Assembly (NCBI GenBank): GCA_009845425.1
Contig: VXZQ01000009.1
Span: 141,641 to 205,640 of the forward strand
Origin: Holophagales bacterium
GTDB taxonomy: Bacteria; Acidobacteriota; Thermoanaerobaculia; Multivoradales; Multivoraceae
Direction: 5' to 3'
Length of the DNA stretch: 64,000 nucleotides
In this document: positions 1 through 8,091 of the stretch, piece by piece
Layout: each line of letters opens with the position of its first letter
Position numbering within the stretch: the stretch's first letter is position 1
Notes under the pieces: model-generated
Told to the model about the DNA's origin: nothing
The model's database searches: none
Seen by the model: only the letters and a program-made list of their open reading frames with translations
Program-made: the position numbers and the translations under genes

Positions 1-306
1 GTGGAGGTGACGATCACGGGAGACGCTTGCCTCCAGCCCGCTGGGGACCCTCCCCTCCGGACCCCACTCCTGACTGGAGTATGTCGGCTTGCGCCCGTCT
101 GCCGCGGAGACCGGAGGGCTTGCACCCGTCTGCCACGGAGGCCCGAGGGGGAGGGTCCCCATCGGCCGCTCACGCTTTCTTGGTGGATGGGAGGGCAGCG
201 CTCGCTTCGGTCGGCTGCGCTGCGGTAGGTCGTTGGTGGAGGTGACGATCACGGGAGACGCTTGCCTCCAGCCCGCTGGGGACCCTCCCCCTCGGGCCTC
301 CGCGGC
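1..306. repeat. Repeat-rich intergenic region upstream of rsmG
   Basis: Non-coding by appearance. A 55-bp block at 1-55 is repeated exactly at 236-290. A 29-bp segment at 132-160 is present as an inverted copy with one mismatch at 278-306, so the two can pair into a large stem. A 22-bp unit at 88-109 recurs at 119-140 with two mismatches. No convincing gene lies in 1-445; the short reading frames here have no family-like content. The arrangement looks like a nested repeat cluster beside the chromosome-segregation locus. Its role is unknown. Confidence 0.7.
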
Positions 307-345
307 AGACTGGAGGCCGTGCCAGACAAGCTGGGCACGGCGCTC

Positions 346-375
346 CACACTGGGTGCGCCGGCGTCCTCGCCGGC
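346..375. repeat. REP-like palindromic element, copy 1
   Basis: A 30-bp element beginning CACACTGGGTGCGCC, followed by a GCCGGCG...CGCCGGC palindrome. The same element recurs at 41014-41043 and 59579-59609, and a variant occurs at 56357-56386. All lie between genes. Confidence 0.7.
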
Positions 376-480
376 CTTTGGGCAGATCGCGCGAGGCGCC
401 AGCCTCGCTCCTTGTACGGGAAGGTAGCCTCGCCGGACTCGTGCGGTGGGAATGGTCAGCGGCGGGCGTACGGTTCGTGA

Positions 481-496
481 TGTTTCACGTGAAACA
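481..496. promoter_or_regulatory. parS: parS centromere site 1
   Basis: Exact 16-bp palindrome TGTTTCACGTGAAACA, the canonical bacterial parS sequence bound by ParB. It lies 22 bp before a second identical site and about 1.4 kb before parB. It marks a nucleation point for the ParB partition complex. Confidence 0.95.
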
Positions 497-517
497 CCCA
501 GGCCAACGACCTCGCAG

Positions 518-1165
518 GTGTTTCACGTGAAACACCGCCACCTGTTTCAGCGGGAGTTCGGTGCCGGGTTGTCGCCGGAAGCGGTCGACCGGCTGGCGCG
601 ACATGCCGAGCTCCTGGAGCGTTGGAACCGGGTGGTGCGGCTGGTTGGCGAAGCGGAGCCTGGGGAATGGATTCGTCGTCACTACGCGGAATCGGTTGCG
701 GCCAGGGGGTACTGGCGAGCTTCGACGGGAGAAGGCGGCGGCGAGCCCGGGCTTCTCGACATCGGCAGCGGCGCGGGGTTCCCCGGGCTGGTGCTCGCGG
801 CGCTTTATCCTGAGCGGCCGGTGACTCTCGTCGAGGCGCGTGAGCGGAAGGCCGCGTTTCTGGCGGAGGCGGCGCGAGAGCTCGATCTGCCCAACGTGCG
901 GGTCGTCAGGGAGCGGTTCGATGGCGACCTCGCCGTGCAGCTCGCGGGAGCGGTAGAGTGCGCGACGATTCGTGGCCTTCGGCTCCCGGAGCCCACGATG
1001 GCTCGTCTGGTGGAAGCGTTGCCGGAGGAGGGGCGCCTCGTGGTGTGGGCGGGCCGGCGCCTTGCGAGCGGTCTGTTGGATACCTGTGCTGTGGAACAAG
1101 AGATGGACCTTCCTGACAGCCCGCATCGGCGGATTCTCTGCCTCCGGCCGCTTCGCCGTGGCTGA
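518..1165 (+). CDS. rsmG: 16S rRNA (guanine-N7)-methyltransferase RsmG (GidB)
   Basis: SAM-dependent methyltransferase that makes m7G in the 530 loop of 16S rRNA. The protein has the RsmG core: an N-terminal helical part with LLERWNRVVRLVG, then motif I LLDIGSGAGFPGLVLA and the acidic VTLVEARERKAAFL strand. The GTG at 518 gives a 215-residue protein, the normal family length, with the N-terminus encoded by parS site 2. An in-frame ATG at 446 would add 24 residues that span both parS sites. The stop overlaps the parA start by 8 bp, so rsmG, parA and parB look like one operon, a common bacterial arrangement. Family assignment is firm; the start is less certain. Confidence 0.93.
   Translation: MFHVKHRHLFQREFGAGLSPEAVDRLARHAELLERWNRVVRLVGEAEPGEWIRRHYAESVAARGYWRASTGEGGGEPGLLDIGSGAGFPGLVLAALYPERPVTLVEARERKAAFLAEAARELDLPNVRVVRERFDGDLAVQLAGAVECATIRGLRLPEPTMARLVEALPEEGRLVVWAGRRLASGLLDTCAVEQEMDLPDSPHRRILCLRPLRRG
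519..534. promoter_or_regulatory. parS: parS centromere site 2
   Basis: Second exact TGTTTCACGTGAAACA palindrome. It overlaps the proposed first codons of rsmG, which it makes read MFHVKH. Bound ParB could therefore also affect rsmG-parAB expression, which is inference. Confidence 0.95.
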
Positions 1166-1916
1166 CGTTCTGGCGGTCGCCAATCAGAAGGGCGGCGTCG
1201 GCAAGACGACGTCGGCGATCAACCTGGCGGCGGCGTTCGGCGCAATGGAGCGCAAGGTGCTGCTGGTGGACAGCGACCCGCAGGGCAATGCGAGCCGCGG
1301 CGTGGGCTGGTCGGGCCGGCCGCCGACGCTTTTCGATGTGCTGTCCGGCGAGGCGAGCGCCGGGGAGGTGATCGTCGCCAGCGGTTTCCCGTATCTCGAC
1401 CTGCTGCCGGCCAACCGGGACCTGGTGGGGGCCGAGTTCGGCCTGCAGCATGACCAGCACTGGATCCGACGGCTCCTGTCGGCACTTGAGGAGCTGGATG
1501 GCGGGTACGAACGGATCTTCGTCGACTGTCCTCCCGCGCTGGGCCGGTTGACCCTGAACGCGCTGTTCGCCGCCGATGCGGTCATCGTGCCGCTCCAGTG
1601 CGAGTACTTCGCGCTCGAGGGGATCAGCGAGCTGCTGGCGACCGTGCAGCGCGTGCGGGAGTTGGGGCGGCCCGAGCTGGAAATCGCAGGCGTCGTCCTG
1701 ACCATGTACGACGATCGCACGAACCTGTCGCGGGATGTGGCGCAGGAGGTGCGAAAGCACTTTGGATCGATCGTCTGCGATACGATCGTCCCGCGCAACG
1801 TTCGCCTCGCGGAAGCCCCAAGCTACGGTATGCCGGTCCTGCAGTACGACATCAAGAGCAAGGGTTCACAGGCCTACCTGGGTCTGGCGCACGAACTGGC
1901 GGGCCGCCGTCCCTGA
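1158..1916 (+). CDS. parA: Chromosome partitioning ATPase ParA (Soj)
   Basis: Walker-type ATPase of the ParABS system. With ATP it binds DNA non-specifically and moves ParB-parS complexes to segregate origins. The GTG start yields MADVLAVANQKGGVGKTT, placing the deviant Walker A (KGGVGKTT) near residue 11. It also shows the LLVDSDPQGNAS Walker A' region and FVDCPPALG Walker B. At 252 residues it is the typical length for chromosomal ParA without an N-terminal DNA-binding domain. It overlaps rsmG by 8 bp and meets parB in a TGATGA junction, so the three are probably translationally coupled. Confidence 0.96.
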   Translation: MADVLAVANQKGGVGKTTSAINLAAAFGAMERKVLLVDSDPQGNASRGVGWSGRPPTLFDVLSGEASAGEVIVASGFPYLDLLPANRDLVGAEFGLQHDQHWIRRLLSALEELDGGYERIFVDCPPALGRLTLNALFAADAVIVPLQCEYFALEGISELLATVQRVRELGRPELEIAGVVLTMYDDRTNLSRDVAQEVRKHFGSIVCDTIVPRNVRLAEAPSYGMPVLQYDIKSKGSQAYLGLAHELAGRRP

Positions 1917-2791
1917 TGAGCGGCCGGCGCCCGGGACTGGGCCGTGGACTGGATGCGCTCTTCGCCGATAGTGGCGCTCTTCCGCCGACTGCTCCGCGCG
2001 CTGTCCGGGAGTTGCCCGTCGCTCAGCTCGAGCCGAACAGTCGCCAGCCGCGCGACCGGTTCGACGATGCCGAGCTGGGGGATCTCGCCGGTTCCATCGC
2101 GAAACGGGGAGTGCTCCAGCCGCTGGTCGTCACGGGAGATCCCGACCGGGGCGGTGCCTATCGCATCGTCGCGGGGGAGCGCCGCTGGCGCGCGGCCCGC
2201 AAGGCCGGCCTGGAGACGGTCCCCGTCGTCTTCCGCGAAGTGGGGAGCGACCGCGAACTCCTCGAACTCGCGCTGGTGGAGAACCTGCAGCGCGCCGATC
2301 TGAACGCACTGGAAGAGGCCGAGGCGTTCCGGGCTTTGAGCGAGGAGTTCGGACTCTCGCAGCAGGAGATCGCGGACCGCGTTGGCCGCAGCAGGGCCGC
2401 GGTCGCGAATTCTCTTCGTCTGTTGCGCCTGCCCGACGCCGTCAAGGAGCGGATCCGGTCGGGCGCGCTGACCGCGGGCCAGGCCCGCCCGCTGCTGTCA
2501 CTCGGAGACGAGCAGAGTCAGGTCGAGCTGGCGGCGCGGGCCCAACGGGAGTCGCTGAGCGCGCGGGAGTTGGAGCGGATCGTCTCCGCTGGGCCGGGGA
2601 AGAAACCCGCTGCGAGGGCCAAGACTGGCGGGGGCGACCCCGACACCGCGCACGCGGTCGAACGATTGACGCGTAGACTGCAGACCCGCGTCGAAATCAG
2701 CCGCCGCGCACGTGGCGGCGGCGTACTCAAGATTCACTTCCACTCCGAGCCGGAGCTGATGCGGTTGTACGAACGGCTGTCGGCGGAGTGA
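1916..2791 (+). CDS. parB: Chromosome partitioning protein ParB (Spo0J)
   Basis: parS-binding CTP-dependent DNA clamp. The protein starts MSGRRPGLGRGLDALF, the conserved ParB N-terminal box that engages ParA. Next come the CTP-binding N-domain motif GERRWRAARKAGLETVPV, the ENLQRADLNALEEAEAF motif, and a helix-turn-helix near SQQEIADRVGRSRAAVANSLRL. The C-terminal part carries the dimerisation domain. The length of 291 residues is usual. The ATG overlaps the parA stop. The two perfect parS sites at 481-534 are its expected targets. Confidence 0.96.
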   Translation: MSGRRPGLGRGLDALFADSGALPPTAPRAVRELPVAQLEPNSRQPRDRFDDAELGDLAGSIAKRGVLQPLVVTGDPDRGGAYRIVAGERRWRAARKAGLETVPVVFREVGSDRELLELALVENLQRADLNALEEAEAFRALSEEFGLSQQEIADRVGRSRAAVANSLRLLRLPDAVKERIRSGALTAGQARPLLSLGDEQSQVELAARAQRESLSARELERIVSAGPGKKPAARAKTGGGDPDTAHAVERLTRRLQTRVEISRRARGGGVLKIHFHSEPELMRLYERLSAE

Positions 2792-2814
2792 CCAACGTCG
2801 GAGCGTGCTGAGCT

Positions 2815-3255
2815 ATGTCCAAGACCCTGAGAACCGGATCTTCCGGAGAACTGAACGGCTTTCTTGATGCCGGCTGCGAGGTCCACGGGGAACTCCGATT
2901 CGAGAACACTTTCAGGGTGCATGGCCGGTTCAAGGGCACCGTCGAGTCGGAAGGCCAGTTGATCATCGGCGAGGGTGGCGTCGTGGAAGGCGTCGTCGCC
3001 GTCGGCGAACTTCATGTATCGGGCCGCCTCGAGGGGCGGGTCGAGACCACGCGACGGACCGAGATCGGCGCCAAGGGCCGGGTCGAGGGAGAGATCAACG
3101 CTCCGGTTCTCGTCATCGAGAGCGGCGCCTTCTTCCAGGGCCAGTGCACGATGCAGTCGAAGCCCTCCCGGCCCCCCGCCAGCGCGGAATCCGCGATGGT
3201 CGAGGCGGCTCAGGGCGAGAGCAAGCCGGAGACCGACGAGCACGTCGCACACTAA
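2815..3255 (+). CDS. Bactofilin family cytoskeletal protein
   Basis: Polymerising beta-helical scaffold protein (DUF583). The central region, about residues 10-110, has the glycine- and valine-rich repeating turns typical of bactofilins (for example FRVHGRFKGTVESEG and ELHVSGRLEGRVETT). A short hydrophobic-poor N-terminus and a disordered Pro/Ala/Glu-rich C-terminal tail flank it. It lies 23 bp after parB. In Myxococcus, bactofilins act with the ParABS machinery, and the adjacency here suggests a similar link, which is inference. Confidence 0.9.
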   Translation: MSKTLRTGSSGELNGFLDAGCEVHGELRFENTFRVHGRFKGTVESEGQLIIGEGGVVEGVVAVGELHVSGRLEGRVETTRRTEIGAKGRVEGEINAPVLVIESGAFFQGQCTMQSKPSRPPASAESAMVEAAQGESKPETDEHVAH

Positions 3256-3281
3256 GCGCCTGCGAACCAGCCGCAGAATCG

Positions 3282-4931
3282 TCAGCGCTGGCCGGCGTCG
3301 TCCGGGCTTGTTTCATATGATGGGACGAACGCGATCGGGCGGCGAGCGAGAGTGGCGAGCTCGAACGACTCGGTCATGACGCGGCCGTCGATGTCCCTGG
3401 CTACCGGCAGGTTCAGGGCGTACAGCAGCGTTGGCGCCACGTCCTGAATTCCCAGCCCGGTCAGCAGGAAGTCCTCCTTGATGCCCTGGCCGCGAAGCAG
3501 GAGGAGGCCGTCCGGGGTCTGGAAACGGCCTCCAGGGATCGCCGGCGCTTCGTTCCAGCGGCCGAGAAGGCGACGGATGGGTCCGGATCTTTCGAATCCG
3601 TAGGCGCTCGCCACGGCCAGCATGCGCGGACGCGGAAGCTCTTCCCAGGCCTCGGCGACCAGACCGTCGAGGAACGCGTAGTAGGCGGACAGCCACCGTG
3701 CGCGGTCCAGACGAACCTGCGCCTGGTCGCCGTCGAACTGAACCGCTTCGTATGAGTCGTAGTAGAGCCGCGAGACGTCCGCCAGGCCGTCCATCAACGC
3801 GAAGACAACCAGCCGCGAGCCCTCTTCGGAGAGCGCCCCGAGCGTCGTCAACAGCTGGCTCTGGGTCTCGAGATCGCGCAGCGCCGCCGTGTACAGAGCC
3901 GACGGCGGGCCGTCTCCGAGACGGGCGAGGCGCTCGTCGACCATCGCCGATCCGAGAGCCGCGGCGCGCGCGCCCGAGATGTCGGTGAGGCCGACACCGA
4001 AGTCGAGAACGACCGAATCGAGCCCGAAGCTCCCGGCGATCTGCCACAGGGGCGGCGCCGAGGCCTGGATCACCGGTCCGCCATCGCTTGCGCCGCGGTC
4101 GCCCCAGATGCCGAAGGCGATGGCGTCCGGGGTCAGGTGGAAGCGCTCGCCTGGCAGAGAGGGAACTCCGCGGGTCTGCTCCGCCACGACGCCGTGGCGG
4201 AAGGGGTACTTCCCGGTGACGACGGTCGTCCACAGCGAGAGCCGGACCGCCGGTTCGATCGACTCCGCCCGGCCGTAGCTTCCGGCGCGCATGGTCTCGG
4301 AGAAGAAGGGCAGCAGGCCCTGTTCAGAGAGGGGCAGAATGGCGTCGAGCGAGGCGCCGTCGAGACCCACGATCAACAGGTTCGGGGGCGGCACGGAGTC
4401 GATCGCCGCGGCGCGCGGCGTCGCAGGCGGCGGCGGGTCGAAGGCTTCGCGCCGCTCGAACACGGAGTAGACGGTCAGTACCGCCAGGCCGGCGATGCCG
4501 AAGCGGGAACGGGCGCCGTAGGGGCGCTTCCGCCGGTAGGTGTGCAGGAACGCGGTGTAGGCGGTGATCAGGGACGCGAGGGCGAGCCAGAGGCCGGCCT
4601 TGATCAGCCGGTCGTGGATGCCGGGCGGCAGAAAGTGCTCGTAGCGGGCCGCGTGAGCGAGGTCGAGCACCGAGGCCGCCGCGAACACCGTTGCCATCGA
4701 CCACGGCAGGAGCCGCAGGGCGCCCTCGGGCCGGCGCCAGGACACGGCGAGGAGCAGTACGCAGGCGGCGAGAGCTCCCAGAACCCCGTAGTACGCGCTG
4801 GTCCGGATGACGGGCCATGGATGGAACGGCAGGTGGGGGTTGAGAAAGAAGAGAAGTCCGGTGAGGTGGATCCCGGCAAGGAGGCCGGGCACCGCGCAGG
4901 CGGCGCCGGCGAGCAGGCGTTCCCGATTCAC
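3282..4931 (-). CDS. Membrane-anchored alkaline-phosphatase-superfamily protein
   Basis: A GTG at 4931 gives 549 residues. The N-terminal third holds about five hydrophobic helices (for example LLAGIHLTGLLFFL and GVLGALAACVLLLAVSW). It is followed by a type I phosphodiesterase / alkaline phosphatase fold starting with NLLIVGLDGASLDAILPL, where the Asp would bind metal. The segment LWTTVVTGKYPFRHGV matches the nucleophile region, in which a Thr is the likely catalytic residue. Such proteins hydrolyse or transfer phosphodiesters or sulfates outside the membrane; the substrate is unknown. It is convergent with the bactofilin gene and divergent from pyrK. Confidence 0.8.
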   Translation of the reverse strand: MNRERLLAGAACAVPGLLAGIHLTGLLFFLNPHLPFHPWPVIRTSAYYGVLGALAACVLLLAVSWRRPEGALRLLPWSMATVFAAASVLDLAHAARYEHFLPPGIHDRLIKAGLWLALASLITAYTAFLHTYRRKRPYGARSRFGIAGLAVLTVYSVFERREAFDPPPPATPRAAAIDSVPPPNLLIVGLDGASLDAILPLSEQGLLPFFSETMRAGSYGRAESIEPAVRLSLWTTVVTGKYPFRHGVVAEQTRGVPSLPGERFHLTPDAIAFGIWGDRGASDGGPVIQASAPPLWQIAGSFGLDSVVLDFGVGLTDISGARAAALGSAMVDERLARLGDGPPSALYTAALRDLETQSQLLTTLGALSEEGSRLVVFALMDGLADVSRLYYDSYEAVQFDGDQAQVRLDRARWLSAYYAFLDGLVAEAWEELPRPRMLAVASAYGFERSGPIRRLLGRWNEAPAIPGGRFQTPDGLLLLRGQGIKEDFLLTGLGIQDVAPTLLYALNLPVARDIDGRVMTESFELATLARRPIAFVPSYETSPDDAGQR

Positions 4932-4982
4932 TGAGGGGACTCTAACGGGCCGGCCTCCGGACGGTGTTACCCTCGCCGCGCC

Positions 4983-5795
4983 ATGGCGGCAGTGGACTCG
5001 AGGGGAGAGGTGCTCGATGTCCAGGCGTTGCCTTTGCCCTACTTCCTGCTGCGGGCACGGGTCGCGGGCATGGATCCCGCGGAACCCGGCCAGTTCGTCA
5101 TGGTTGCGGGCGCCAACCGCCCCGAGCCGTACCTTCGGCGGGCGTTCTCGGTCTACGATCAGGAGCCCGCGTCCGACGGCTCGCTGGTCATCTCCTTGCT
5201 CGGGAAGGTCATCGGACGCGGCACGGAGGCTCTTGCCGAATGTGTCCCCGGCGAACGGATCCCGGTTCTCGGTCCTCTGGGCACCGGATTTCATAGTGTG
5301 GCAGACGGTGCTTCCACGTCCGGTCGGGCGGCGCTGGTCGCGGGCGGGATCGGGTCGGCCGGTCTGGGCCTGCTGGCGCACGCGCTGGAGCGGGCCGGCC
5401 GGTCTTTCGACTTCTTCTATGGGGGCCGCAGCGCGGAGGACCTGGTCGAGGCGGAGACGTTTCGGCGTCTCAGCGAGCAGACCGGCGGTCGGCTGGTGAG
5501 GACGACCGAGGACGGCAGCGCCGGGGAGCGCGGCCTGATCACGACGCCGCTGGAGGAGGGCCTGCGCGCCGGCACGGGCTACACGACGGTCTTCACCTGC
5601 GGACCGCACGGCTTGATGGCGGCGGTGGCGCGGATCGCGGCCGCCGCCGGAATCGCCGGCGAAGCCGCGACCGAGACGCCGATGGGTTGCGGCTACGGCG
5701 CCTGTCTGGGCTGCGCTGTGACGCTGAAGAACGGGGGCTACGCGCTCTGCTGCCGCCAGGGGCCCGTCTTCCGGCTGGAGGAGGTGGCGTGGTGA
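4983..5795 (+). CDS. pyrK: Dihydroorotate dehydrogenase electron-transfer subunit PyrK
   Basis: Iron-sulfur flavoprotein that passes electrons from dihydroorotate dehydrogenase B to NAD+. It is a ferredoxin-reductase fold: FAD-binding region with YLRRAFSVYD, NAD region with LVAGGIGSAGLGLLA, and TVFTCGPHGLMAA. The C-terminal [2Fe-2S] cysteines are seen in MGCGYGACLGCAV and YALCCRQGPVF. At 270 residues it is family length. The stop overlaps the pyrD GTG start by 4 bp (GTGA), which predicts stoichiometric synthesis with the catalytic subunit. Confidence 0.94.
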   Translation: MAAVDSRGEVLDVQALPLPYFLLRARVAGMDPAEPGQFVMVAGANRPEPYLRRAFSVYDQEPASDGSLVISLLGKVIGRGTEALAECVPGERIPVLGPLGTGFHSVADGASTSGRAALVAGGIGSAGLGLLAHALERAGRSFDFFYGGRSAEDLVEAETFRRLSEQTGGRLVRTTEDGSAGERGLITTPLEEGLRAGTGYTTVFTCGPHGLMAAVARIAAAAGIAGEAATETPMGCGYGACLGCAVTLKNGGYALCCRQGPVFRLEEVAW

Positions 5796-6736
5796 GCGCC
5801 GGAGCGTCCAGCCTCGCTTCGCCGGATCTGTCGACCCGGGTCGGCCCGCTGCGGCTGCAGAACCCGATCCTCACCGCGAGCGGCACGTTCGGCTACGGCC
5901 TGGAGTTCGCCGAGCGCGCCGACCTTCATCGCCTGGGCGGCCTGGTGACCAAGGGCCTGTCGCTCGAGCCCCTGGCCGGCAATCCGCCGGTCCGGATCGC
6001 CGAGACCCGTGGTGGAATGTTGAACTCGATCGGACTGCAGAACATCGGCGTCGACCGGTTCCTGAGCGACGTGCTGCCGGGCTTGAAGGACCTGCCGCCC
6101 AAGGTGATCGTCAACCTGTTCGGCTACGCCCAGGACGAGTACGTGCGGCTCGCCGAGCGGGTCGACCCGTATGAGGGCGTGGCCGCGGTCGAGCTGAACG
6201 TCTCCTGCCCGAACGTGAGCAAGGGCGGCATCGAGTTCGGACACGACCCGGACGTCCTCTCCGGTCTGGTCCGACGGGTGCGGTCGGCGACCGGCAAGCC
6301 GATCGTCGTCAAGCTGTCGCCCAACGTGACCTCGCCGCAGGCCCTCGGCCGGGCGGCGCAGGAAGGCGGCGCCGACATCCTGTCGGCGGTGAACACGTTC
6401 GTCGGCATGGCGATCGACACCGCGACCAAGCGCCCGGTCCTGTCGACGATCCGAGGCGGTCTGTCCGGGCCGGCGATCAAGCCGCTGGCGCTGCGCATCG
6501 TCTTCGACGTCGCGCGCGAGGTGGACCTGCCGGTCATCGGGATCGGAGGCATCGAGACGGTCGACGACGTGATGGAGTTCCTGCTGGCCGGCGCTTCGGC
6601 CGTACAGGTTGGAACGGCCCTGTTCCGCGATCCCCGTACCGCGGAGCGACTGGTCGACGGACTGCGGGCGCGCTTGCGGGCCGAAGGCGTCCCCTCGGTC
6701 GATTCCCTGATCGGGGCGGCGGCGAGACCGGGATGA
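5792..6736 (+). CDS. pyrD: Dihydroorotate dehydrogenase catalytic subunit (class 1B)
   Basis: FMN enzyme oxidising dihydroorotate to orotate, the fourth step of UMP synthesis. The GTG at 5792, overlapping pyrK, gives 314 residues starting MSAGASSLASPDLSTRVG. The class 1B catalytic cysteine is in VELNVSCPNVSKGG. FMN contacts are in PIVVKLSPNVT and GIGGIETVDD. The pairing with PyrK is diagnostic of the NAD-dependent heterotetramer. The stop overlaps the pyrF ATG (ATGA). Confidence 0.96.
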   Translation: MSAGASSLASPDLSTRVGPLRLQNPILTASGTFGYGLEFAERADLHRLGGLVTKGLSLEPLAGNPPVRIAETRGGMLNSIGLQNIGVDRFLSDVLPGLKDLPPKVIVNLFGYAQDEYVRLAERVDPYEGVAAVELNVSCPNVSKGGIEFGHDPDVLSGLVRRVRSATGKPIVVKLSPNVTSPQALGRAAQEGGADILSAVNTFVGMAIDTATKRPVLSTIRGGLSGPAIKPLALRIVFDVAREVDLPVIGIGGIETVDDVMEFLLAGASAVQVGTALFRDPRTAERLVDGLRARLRAEGVPSVDSLIGAAARPG

Positions 6737-7428
6737 CCGAAACGAGGCTGGAGCGCATCGCGGTCGCGCTCGACACCGACGACCGCGACACCTACAGCCG
6801 TTGGTGCGGCCTGTTCGGGCCGCGCGTGGGCGTGCTGAAAGTGGGGCCGCGCGTTGTCCTGCGATGGGGCCGGGATGCGGTGCGGGAGGCCGCCGCCACA
6901 GGCGCCGACGTCTTCCTCGACATGAAGTTCCACGACATCCCGAGCACCGTCGCGGGTGCGGTCGGTGCGGCGAAGGAACTGGGCGTGACGTACCTGACGG
7001 TGCATGCGGGCGGCGGGCGGCGGATGCTGGAGGCGGCGGCGGAGGAGGCCGGAGACGACGTGCGTGTGCTGGGGATCACGGTGCTCACCCATTTGGGGGC
7101 CGACGATCTCCAGGACCTCGACCTTCCCGGCGCGGCTGGGGACCGTGTTCTTTCCTGGGCCAGATCGGCGAAGGCTGCGGGCTGCGCCGGCGTGGTCTGC
7201 TCGCCTCTCGAGTTGGCGACTCTCCGTGCCCGACTCGGCCCGGAGCTGCTGCTCGTGAGCCCCGGTATCCGCTTCGAACCGTCGGCCGCCGCCGACGATC
7301 AACGCCGGGTCGCGTCGCCGTCGGCGGCGCTGCGGGCTGGAGCGGACCTGCTCGTGATCGGCCGTCCGCTGACGCGGGCGTCCGATCCGGAGGCCGCGCT
7401 GGCGGCGCTGGCTGAAGCCTGCGGGTAG
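6733..7428 (+). CDS. pyrF: Orotidine 5'-phosphate decarboxylase
   Basis: Converts OMP to UMP, the last step of the de novo pyrimidine pathway. The active-site signature DMKFHDIPST is intact, including the Lys and Asp residues of the D-K-x-x-D network. SPGIRFE and the phosphate-binding VIGRPLT are also present. Length 231 residues. It ends two bases before the converging lepB stop. It forms a pyrK-pyrD-pyrF operon with 4-bp overlaps. Confidence 0.96.
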   Translation: MTETRLERIAVALDTDDRDTYSRWCGLFGPRVGVLKVGPRVVLRWGRDAVREAAATGADVFLDMKFHDIPSTVAGAVGAAKELGVTYLTVHAGGGRRMLEAAAEEAGDDVRVLGITVLTHLGADDLQDLDLPGAAGDRVLSWARSAKAAGCAGVVCSPLELATLRARLGPELLLVSPGIRFEPSAAADDQRRVASPSAALRAGADLLVIGRPLTRASDPEAALAALAEACG

Positions 7429-7430
7429 GT

Positions 7431-8078
7431 TCAGCGCGGAACGTGCAGGGTACGCCGCCAGCGGAAGCGCCAGCGGCCCGCTTCCCGGTCCCGCGACCAG
7501 TAGACAAGCAGCGGTCGGCCTCGCACGAGATCCATTCCGACCGAGCCGAAGAAGCGTGAGTCCCGCGAGATGTCCCGGTTGTCTCCGAGGCAGAACAGAC
7601 TCCGCTCGGGCACCCGCTCGGGGCCGAACGAGTCCCGGCGCCAGACCGTTTCGTGGAGGAAGTCGGAACGCGGATAGACGAGTTCGTCGGAGTGGATCGT
7701 GTACGCCGACTCGTCGACGGCCGCCCCGCCCAGGCGGAGTTGCTTCGCGTTGATCTCGACTTCGTCACCGGCGGTCGCCACGCAGCGCTTCAGTAGTTCG
7801 TGGGACGGGTCCTCGATGCCCTGAAACGTGACCAGGTCGCCTCGCCGGACTTCGCGTTGAGGCACCAGGGGCCCCCAGCGGCCCGCCCCGGCGCCGAAGA
7901 TGAACTTGTTGATCAGGAGGTGGTCGCCGACCAGGAGCGCCGGCTCCATCGACTCGGACGGGATGCGGTAGGCCTGCACCAGGAACGCCCTGGTGAAGAG
8001 GGCGAACACAGCGGCGACGAGCAGCGCCGCCGCGACTTCGACGGGTATCCTGCGGCGCCACGAGACGTTCGGCGTCAC
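7431..8078 (-). CDS. lepB: Signal peptidase I, paralog 1
   Basis: Membrane serine peptidase removing signal peptides from exported proteins. A single N-terminal transmembrane helix (VAAALLVAAVFALFTRAFLV) precedes box B with the catalytic Ser (IPSESMEPALLVGD). The general-base Lys lies in LLKRCVATAGDEV, and LFCLGDNRD.SRDSRFFG forms boxes D and E. It is 215 residues. It lies 13 bp downstream of a second signal peptidase gene, so the two probably share a transcript. The pair shares box structure but differs in loop lengths, suggesting different substrate preference. Confidence 0.93.
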   Translation of the reverse strand: MTPNVSWRRRIPVEVAAALLVAAVFALFTRAFLVQAYRIPSESMEPALLVGDHLLINKFIFGAGAGRWGPLVPQREVRRGDLVTFQGIEDPSHELLKRCVATAGDEVEINAKQLRLGGAAVDESAYTIHSDELVYPRSDFLHETVWRRDSFGPERVPERSLFCLGDNRDISRDSRFFGSVGMDLVRGRPLLVYWSRDREAGRWRFRWRRTLHVPR

Positions 8079-8091
8079 CTGCCTCAGCGTC

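Noticed and set aside
1..445. CRISPR array from the repeated blocks
   Set aside because: Only two copies of a 55-bp block, with a 180-bp interval; no regular repeat-spacer pattern and no cas genes.
485..1183. Minus-strand frame opposite rsmG
   Set aside because: Shadow of the rsmG/parA coding sequence; no family-like features.
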